A DNA stretch of 10,098 bases from Puniceicoccales bacterium (lineage in GTDB: Bacteria > Verrucomicrobiota > Verrucomicrobiia > Opitutales > JAIRLM01), in contig JAITSI010000016.1 in NCBI GenBank assembly GCA_031287845.1, positions 1 through 10,098 of the forward strand. Direction: 5' to 3'. Numbering within the stretch: position 1 is the stretch's first letter; each line of letters opens with the position of its first letter. Below the pieces are notes generated by a model. It did no database searches, was not told the origin of the DNA, and saw nothing but the letters and a program-made list of their open reading frames with translations. Made by a program: the position numbers and the translations under genes. This document shows, in pieces, positions 6,436 to 10,098 of the stretch.

Positions 6436-7239
6436 TCAAAGGGTTCGAATGGCCTTCACCGTCATTTTATTTCCATCCTGCGCACAGTCAATGGCATAGG
6501 GACCGATGCCCTGCAAAACCCGCTCCGCCCCATCCCCCCCGGCGAGGAAAATCACGTCCCCGGCTGCCAGCGAAGCCAGCTCCTCCAGGGCCATGGCCAT
6601 GGAGGCCAGCACCAGGGAGCAGCGGGGCACGGCAGCGGCATAGGTCCGGTAGCGGGCCGGAGGAACTTTTTTTATTTTTTCCAGCAGCAGGGCGGCCAGC
6701 TTTTTGTCCATGGCGGCGGATCCGGTCAGCAGCCGCGGAACCGCCTCTCCGGCGTGGGGATTGGCGGCGTAGATGGCGAAGTGGACGGCGAAGGGCGGCA
6801 ATTTTTGCGGAACCCGCGTGGCAATTTCCACCTTTTCCAGCGCAACCGGCTCTCCCAGGCCCTGGCCCAGCGCTGCCAGCAGTGGCTCCACCAGCGCCTC
6901 CACGAGCAATTTTTGCAGGCTCTCCTCGTATACTTCCAGGACCAGGGCCGGCAGGCGCTGATCCAGCAGGACCAGCTCCGACAGCTGGCCGATGCCCACG
7001 CGCAGGGAATGGGACCCGACGCCCAGGTGCAGGCAGGCCTCCTCCCGCTCGCCATTCGCATCCGGCGCACGCAGCGCCAGCCACAGGGTTCGCCCGCCGC
7101 AGGGAACGGAAAGGGCCCGGGCCCGGTAGAGGACCTCATTGGCAAAGGCAAGTGCCTCGCCGTCCCGTTCCGCGCGGGCCAGATCTTTCCAGCAGAAGGC
7201 GCTGTGCTTCTTTACCGTCCGCGTCCTTCGCTCAGCCAT
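6436..7239 (-). CDS. sctQ: Type III secretion C-ring protein, N-terminal part of split SctQ (HrcQa-like)
   Basis: This 267-residue protein has the diverged N-terminal region and first SpoA-like domain of SctQ. The N-terminal part is alpha/beta with few fixed residues (LGVGSHSLRVGIGQLSELVLLDQRL; LEVYEESLQKLLVEALVEPLLAALGQ). The C-terminal ~65 residues look like a SpoA1 fold: VPRCSLVLASMAMALEELASL, AGDVIFL, IGPYAIDCAQDGNKMTVKAI. The chain ends there, whereas standard SctQ proteins of 300-350 residues continue into a second SpoA domain, supplied here by the next gene. The ATG at 7239 is preferred because AAAGGA lies exactly 6 nt upstream; an in-frame ATG at 7257 would add six residues. It follows sctP by about 30 nt. 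The assignment rests on position between sctP and the FliN-like gene as well as sequence, since this half is always poorly conserved. Confidence 0.82.
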   Translation of the reverse strand: MAERRTRTVKKHSAFCWKDLARAERDGEALAFANEVLYRARALSVPCGGRTLWLALRAPDANGEREEACLHLGVGSHSLRVGIGQLSELVLLDQRLPALVLEVYEESLQKLLVEALVEPLLAALGQGLGEPVALEKVEIATRVPQKLPPFAVHFAIYAANPHAGEAVPRLLTGSAAMDKKLAALLLEKIKKVPPARYRTYAAAVPRCSLVLASMAMALEELASLAAGDVIFLAGGDGAERVLQGIGPYAIDCAQDGNKMTVKAIRTL

Positions 7240-7245
7240 GGCCAA

Positions 7246-7251
7246 TCCTTT
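7246..7251 (-). promoter_or_regulatory. Shine-Dalgarno site of the sctQ N-terminal gene
   Basis: On the minus strand AAAGGA lies 6 nt before the ATG at 7239. This favours that start over the in-frame ATG at 7257, which has no comparable site. Confidence 0.6.
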
Positions 7252-7270
7252 CCCCATTCGCCCGCATTAC

Positions 7271-8485
7271 TCACTGCCCATCGCCCTCTTCCGCCGCCCG
7301 CTGCTCCTCGTAGGCATCGCGCTGGCCCCGGGACCTGCCCTGGCCGTGCTCCCCTTCGCCGCCCTGGGTGCGAATTTGCACATCCGACAGCTGGAATTTC
7401 TCGTCCAGCAGGGTATTGCGCAGCACCTCCTGGTTCTGGCGGATGAGCTCGGCCGTCTGTCCGTTGGCCGTGTGGAACACCACGCTCAGCGTGTCCCCGT
7501 CGCGAATAATCTGCACCTGGGTCCCGGCGAAGATCGAATCCTTTAGCTGCATGTGGATCTCCGCCTTGGAGTTGAATGCAGCATCGTTGACGAGAATTTC
7601 CCGGATCATGTCCTTTGCCAGCTGGACCATGTCCTTCGCCGCCTGGGGAGGGGCAACCGGCGCCGGGGCCTCCACGTGGTAGGGCACGAACACCGACCGG
7701 CCGGCCACGGCCGCCGCCGCCTCCTCGGCGGATCGGGTACTTTCCCCCTTTTTCCTGTCCACGCCCAGCCGCATTCCTTCCCGGGCCTGGCCCTCCAGCC
7801 GCGCCCGCTCCAGCGGGGAAAGAATTTCCTCACCCGCTCCCCAGGCCGGCTGCTGCCGCGCATCGCTGGAACCGGCGGAAACCATCCAGTCCGCCAGGAC
7901 CTCCTGGGACTTTTCCGGCCGGCGTCCTCCCTCCGGCCGGCCGCCGGAGATTTCCCCCTGCCCCTGGCCCTGGCCCTGCCCCTGCCGCGGCGCCGACGGC
8001 TCCGGCCGCACCTGGCCATCGACCCGCACCTGCCTGCCTGCCTGGCCCAGCGCCGGCCGCAATTCCCGCTGGCCCGTTCCCGGCTCCCCCTGGCCCGGAA
8101 TGGCTCCCTGGCCCGGAATGGCTCCCTGGCCCTCGCCGTCCTCCGCCTCAAATTCCTCCGGAAGTTTTTCGCCACTCTTCCCGGCCGCTTCCGTGGCCGT
8201 CCTCGCCGGCCGCTCGCCTCCGGCAGTCGGCTGCCTGCCCTCCGCCCTTGCCAGTCCCAGGCCCATCGGCACCGCCCTGGCGCCCTCCGCCTTTCCCGGC
8301 ACCGCTCGTCCTGGCCGCTGGGTTCCGCCCCTGCCGTGGCCCTGCAGCGCGGAAAGAAAACTTCCCACGTCCTTGGGCGCCGCCTCCGCCTGCTTCGCCG
8401 ACAGTCCTTCGATGGGATCTTCCCTGGCAGCCGCTGGAAATTCTTCCATCTTCCCCGTGCCGCCGCCGCTTATTTCCTTTGCCAT
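7271..8485 (-). CDS. sctP: Type III secretion needle-length regulator SctP (FliK/YscP-like)
   Basis: A 404-residue protein between sctO and sctQ, the usual place of sctP. SctP acts as a molecular ruler and triggers the switch from needle to late substrates. The first ~270 residues are low-complexity and apparently disordered, rich in Gly, Gln, Pro, Ala, Arg and Glu. They include a duplicated GAIPGQ and a run of five QG pairs. The C-terminal domain (about 284-373) is the conserved part: KDMIREILVNDAAF, EIHMQLKDSIFAGTQVQII, DTLSVVFHTANGQTAELI, NTLLDEKFQLSDVQI. This is the globular substrate-switch-type fold of FliK/SctP/HpaP proteins, followed by a short charged tail. GAGGAG lies 6 nt before the ATG, and the start is 3 nt after the sctO stop, so the two are coupled. 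Family assignment by domain and context is strong; overall sequence similarity in this family is always low. Confidence 0.87.
   Translation of the reverse strand: MAKEISGGGTGKMEEFPAAAREDPIEGLSAKQAEAAPKDVGSFLSALQGHGRGGTQRPGRAVPGKAEGARAVPMGLGLARAEGRQPTAGGERPARTATEAAGKSGEKLPEEFEAEDGEGQGAIPGQGAIPGQGEPGTGQRELRPALGQAGRQVRVDGQVRPEPSAPRQGQGQGQGQGEISGGRPEGGRRPEKSQEVLADWMVSAGSSDARQQPAWGAGEEILSPLERARLEGQAREGMRLGVDRKKGESTRSAEEAAAAVAGRSVFVPYHVEAPAPVAPPQAAKDMVQLAKDMIREILVNDAAFNSKAEIHMQLKDSIFAGTQVQIIRDGDTLSVVFHTANGQTAELIRQNQEVLRNTLLDEKFQLSDVQIRTQGGEGEHGQGRSRGQRDAYEEQRAAEEGDGQ
7956..7986 (-). repeat. Degenerate 6-bp tandem repeat encoding (QG)5 in SctP
   Basis: Five consecutive 6-bp units of the type CCCTGG or CCCTGC on the plus strand encode alternating Gln-Gly in SctP. 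Slippage here could change the length of the disordered ruler region in steps of two residues. Confidence 0.8.
8091..8126 (-). repeat. Perfect 2 x 18-bp tandem duplication in sctP
   Basis: Two identical 18-bp units (8091-8108 and 8109-8126), followed by the first 6 bp of a third copy, encode GAIPGQ twice within SctP. The unit is a multiple of three, so copy-number change keeps the frame. Confidence 0.95.
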
Positions 8486-8488
8486 GGC

Positions 8489-9001
8489 CTACTCCTCTCC
8501 CATGCCGCCCTTTTTGGCCGACGGGTCCTCCTGTCCCCGCTGCCGGACGGCTTCCTCCAGTTCCTTGTCACTGTTAAATTCTTCCAGCTTGAATTGCTCC
8601 ACGAGCCATTCCTCCCTGTGTGCCAGCAATTTTTCCAGGTCCCGGTTTGCCTGTTCCACCTCCTCGTGCTTCTTCCTCAGATCCTCCTTCGCCTTGCGCA
8701 CGTCCTCCTTCGCATCCTGCACCCGCTTCACGTAGTCCGGGATCCGCTCCCGCATGGCGCGAATGTTTGCGGCGAGGTCATCGACCGCTCCCTTGCGCAC
8801 CGGTTTGCGGAGGAGTTCACCGTACTGGCGATCGATTTCGCCGTCAACCCATTTTTCGTAGTCGGCCAGTTCCTTTTCCCGAACCGGCACCAGCCGCTCC
8901 GCCTCCGCCAGCCGCTCCTTTGCCTGGAGCAGCTCCCGCTCCACCCGATCCTTGCGCAGGTTCCTCACCCGCACCAGGTCCGCCAGAACGTACTTCGCCA
9001 C
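8489..9001 (-). CDS. sctO: Type III secretion stalk protein SctO (YscO/FliJ-like)
   Basis: This 170-residue protein is almost wholly charged and helical. Seen: an N-terminal YVLADLVRVRNLRKDRVERELLQAKERL, a central YGELLRKPVRKGAVDDL turn, and a second long helix RVQDAKEDVRKAKEDLRKKHEEVEQANRDLEKL. Together these give the two-helix antiparallel coiled coil of SctO/FliJ. The family inserts into the hexameric ATPase SctN like a rotor stalk, contacts the export gate and escorts chaperones. The length is normal for the family. The start is a GTG; a stop lies four codons upstream in frame and no good ribosome site is visible, but a small hairpin lies just before it. sctN is not the upstream neighbour, which is unusual; kdsA is, 75 nt away. 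The stop is 3 nt before sctP. Confidence 0.9.
   Translation of the reverse strand: MAKYVLADLVRVRNLRKDRVERELLQAKERLAEAERLVPVREKELADYEKWVDGEIDRQYGELLRKPVRKGAVDDLAANIRAMRERIPDYVKRVQDAKEDVRKAKEDLRKKHEEVEQANRDLEKLLAHREEWLVEQFKLEEFNSDKELEEAVRQRGQEDPSAKKGGMGEE
8492..8497 (-). promoter_or_regulatory. Shine-Dalgarno site of sctP
   Basis: GAGGAG on the minus strand, inside the 3' end of sctO and 6 nt before the sctP ATG, fixes the sctP start and suggests coupled translation. Confidence 0.8.
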
Positions 9002-9010
9002 CGGCCCAGG

Positions 9011-9032
9011 CTAGCCCATGGGACGGGGCTAG
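9011..9032 (-). other. Small hairpin between kdsA and sctO
   Basis: A perfect 7-bp inverted repeat (CTAGCCC / GGGCTAG) with an 8-nt loop lies in the 75-nt gap between the kdsA stop and the sctO GTG. No T-run follows it on the minus strand, so it does not look like an intrinsic terminator. It ends 9 nt before the start codon, where it could hinder or expose the sctO ribosome site, or protect an mRNA end. Chance is possible in GC-rich DNA. Confidence 0.35.
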
Positions 9033-9076
9033 GCAAATCCTTTCCCTCCCGGAAGAATCTTCCCCGGCTTCTCCGC

Positions 9077-9874
9077 TCAGGGAAGCGGCCAAATTTTCCG
9101 GATCGCCCCCTGCAGCTCCAAAAACCGGTCCACCCGCTCGCCGAGCGTGTGCAGGGGAAGCTGGCAGTCCCGGTCGCAGAGAGCCCGGTCCGGGTCCGGG
9201 TGGGTTTCTATGAAAAATCCGTCAATGCCGGCGCCGATGGCCGCCCGCGCCAGCGTATCGGCAAATTCCCTCGCCCCGCCCGTGCTGGCATTGCCCATGG
9301 CCGGAAGCTGCAGGCTGTGGGTCAGGTCATAGACCACGGGGCAGCCGTTCTGGCGCATCACCTGGAAGCTGCGCATGTCCACCACCAGCTGGCCGTAGCC
9401 AAAGGTGGCACCCCGCTCCATCTGGTAGATGGTTTTTGCCCCGAAGAAGCGCAATTTTTCCACCACGCCGGCCATGTCCCAGGGGGAAAGAAATTGTCCC
9501 TTTTTTACCGAAACCTCCCGTCCCGTCCGCGCCGCCGCCGCCAGCATGTCGGTCTGCCGGCAGAGGAAGGCGGGAACCTGCACCACGTCGCAGACGGCGG
9601 CGACCCGCTCCGCCTGGGCCGGCTCGTGGAAGTCGGTGGTGATGGGCAGGGAAAAGCGCTCCCGGACGGCGTCCAGGATCTCCAGGCCCCGGTCCAAGCC
9701 AACGCCCCGGGCACTGTGCACGGAGGAACGGTTCGCCTTGTCCACCGACGCCTTAAAAATCACCCGCAGATCCCCGTGCCGGGACTGGATCTGCGCCAAC
9801 TCCTCCGCCACCTCCATGGCCAGGCCCTCGCTTTCCAAAAGACAGGGCCCCGCGATGAGCAAAAATTTTTCCAT
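9077..9874 (-). CDS. kdsA: 3-deoxy-D-manno-octulosonate 8-phosphate synthase (KdsA), metal-dependent type
   Basis: KdsA condenses phosphoenolpyruvate with arabinose 5-phosphate to give KDO-8-phosphate, the first committed step to the KDO of LPS inner core. The 265-residue product has the normal length and clear motifs: AGPCLLESE at the N-terminus, FKASVDKANRSS (40-51), ITTDFHEPAQ (78-87), VQVPAFLCRQTDML (98-111), KKGQFLSPWDM (124-134), ERGATFGYG (153-161) and DLTHSLQLP (183-191). Cys11, His186, Glu223 and Asp234 match the four metal ligands of the Aquifex enzyme, so this is the metal-dependent class, not the metal-free class with Asn at the Cys position as in E. coli. The ATG has GGAGG 6 nt upstream. 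It is the first minus-strand gene here and directly precedes the T3SS genes, so it may share their transcript. Confidence 0.97.
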   Translation of the reverse strand: MEKFLLIAGPCLLESEGLAMEVAEELAQIQSRHGDLRVIFKASVDKANRSSVHSARGVGLDRGLEILDAVRERFSLPITTDFHEPAQAERVAAVCDVVQVPAFLCRQTDMLAAAARTGREVSVKKGQFLSPWDMAGVVEKLRFFGAKTIYQMERGATFGYGQLVVDMRSFQVMRQNGCPVVYDLTHSLQLPAMGNASTGGAREFADTLARAAIGAGIDGFFIETHPDPDRALCDRDCQLPLHTLGERVDRFLELQGAIRKIWPLP

Positions 9875-9880
9875 CCGCCA

Positions 9881-9885
9881 CCTCC
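9881..9885 (-). promoter_or_regulatory. Shine-Dalgarno site of kdsA
   Basis: GGAGG on the minus strand lies 6 nt before the kdsA ATG and fixes the start. Confidence 0.85.
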
Positions 9886-9917
9886 AGTGAATTGTCCATT
9901 CCTAGGCCCGCCGCGCC

Positions 9918-9949
9918 ATTTTACAACGGCAAGGGAGAAAAATTTTCAA
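9918..9949 (-). promoter_or_regulatory. Candidate sigma-70-like promoter for kdsA and the T3SS genes
   Basis: In the kdsA leader the minus strand reads TTGAAA (9944-9949), then TAAAAT (9918-9923) with 20 nt between. The overlapping TGTAAA (9920-9925) gives 18 nt but a poorer match. It is the only AT-rich stretch near the gene that looks like a promoter. The spacing is not ideal, so this is tentative. Confidence 0.3.
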
Positions 9950-10098
9950 AAATCCATCCCGCGCCCATCCACGGCGCTAGGTGTTAGGTCCCCGAATCTT
10001 CTGGAGGGGATCTGCGGAAAAACGCGAAGAATCCTTCACGAATTCCTCGCAAACTACAGCGTGTGGCGTGCGATGTCGCAAGCTTTTTAATTTTTTTT

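Larger units (their letters stand above)
9875..10098. other. Non-coding region upstream of kdsA
   Basis: No convincing gene is seen here on either strand. It holds the kdsA ribosome site, a weak promoter candidate, an inverted repeat at 9986-10013 (AGGTCCCC / GGGGATCT, 8 pairs with one G-T wobble on the plus strand, 12-nt loop), and a short TGCG/CGCA stem followed by a T-rich run ending at the window edge (about 10068-10098). A minus-strand frame is open from the right edge to a stop at 9984-9986, but its start is poly-Lys from an A-run and it is probably not a gene end. Confidence 0.5.

Noticed and set aside
6424..6439. TTG start at 6439 for the sctQ C-terminal gene, overlapping the previous stop as TTGA
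   Set aside because: The ATG five codons later is a stronger start and both share the same weak upstream purines; kept only as an alternative.
9049..9070. Short palindrome GGAAG-AAT-CTTCC downstream of kdsA as a terminator
   Set aside because: The stem is only 5 bp and no T-run follows on the minus strand.
7553..10090. A very long open frame (845 codons) on the plus strand opposite sctP, sctO and kdsA
   Set aside because: It is antisense to three well-supported genes, has low-complexity Pro/Arg/His/Leu-rich content and no domain. GC-rich third positions keep the opposite frame open by chance.
9984..10096. C-terminal end of a minus-strand gene entering from the right edge
   Set aside because: The visible codons start in an A-run giving poly-Lys and then an Arg-rich stretch without the local codon bias; too short and atypical to call.

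Overview
The window is GC-rich DNA, apart from short A/T tracts, from a Gram-negative bacterium. It carries a KDO-8-phosphate synthase gene (LPS core synthesis) and part of a non-flagellar type III secretion system (T3SS). The high GC, the divided SctQ and the scattered T3SS genes would suit a Verrucomicrobiota/PVC-type organism, but there is no rRNA or other marker here, so that placement is a weak inference.

Left half, plus strand (198-5333): a compact run of five genes. They encode a P-loop thymidylate-kinase-like nucleotide kinase, a radical SAM enzyme, a Gfo/Idh/MocA-type NAD(P)-dependent oxidoreductase, a Nudix hydrolase and a predicted exported or lipid-anchored protein of unknown function. 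Genes two to five are separated by 9, -4 and 4 nt and are almost certainly one operon; the kinase lies 66 nt upstream of them. A kinase, a radical SAM enzyme, a sugar-type dehydrogenase and a Nudix hydrolase together suggest a small pathway acting on a nucleotide or nucleotide-linked metabolite. The substrate cannot be read from the sequence. At the extreme left edge a minus-strand membrane-protein gene probably begins, divergent from the kinase.

Right half, minus strand (9874 down to 5100): kdsA followed by a tightly packed T3SS block in the order sctO, sctP, sctQ N-terminal part, sctQ C-terminal part, sctR. These encode the stalk/chaperone-escort protein, the needle-length regulator, the cytoplasmic sorting-platform (C-ring) protein as two polypeptides, and an inner-membrane export-gate protein. 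The ATPase gene sctN, expected just before sctO, is absent; kdsA is there instead. The genes sctS, sctT and sctU, expected after sctR, are also absent because the convergent plus-strand operon begins there.

The two halves converge at about 5100. The last plus-strand reading frame continues 234 nt antisense into sctR and gains a very His/Asp/Glu-rich tail, which suggests a lost stop or a frameshift. The right edge (9875-10098) is non-coding leader DNA for kdsA with a weak promoter candidate and short hairpins. No tRNA, rRNA, insertion sequence, CRISPR array or phage gene was seen.
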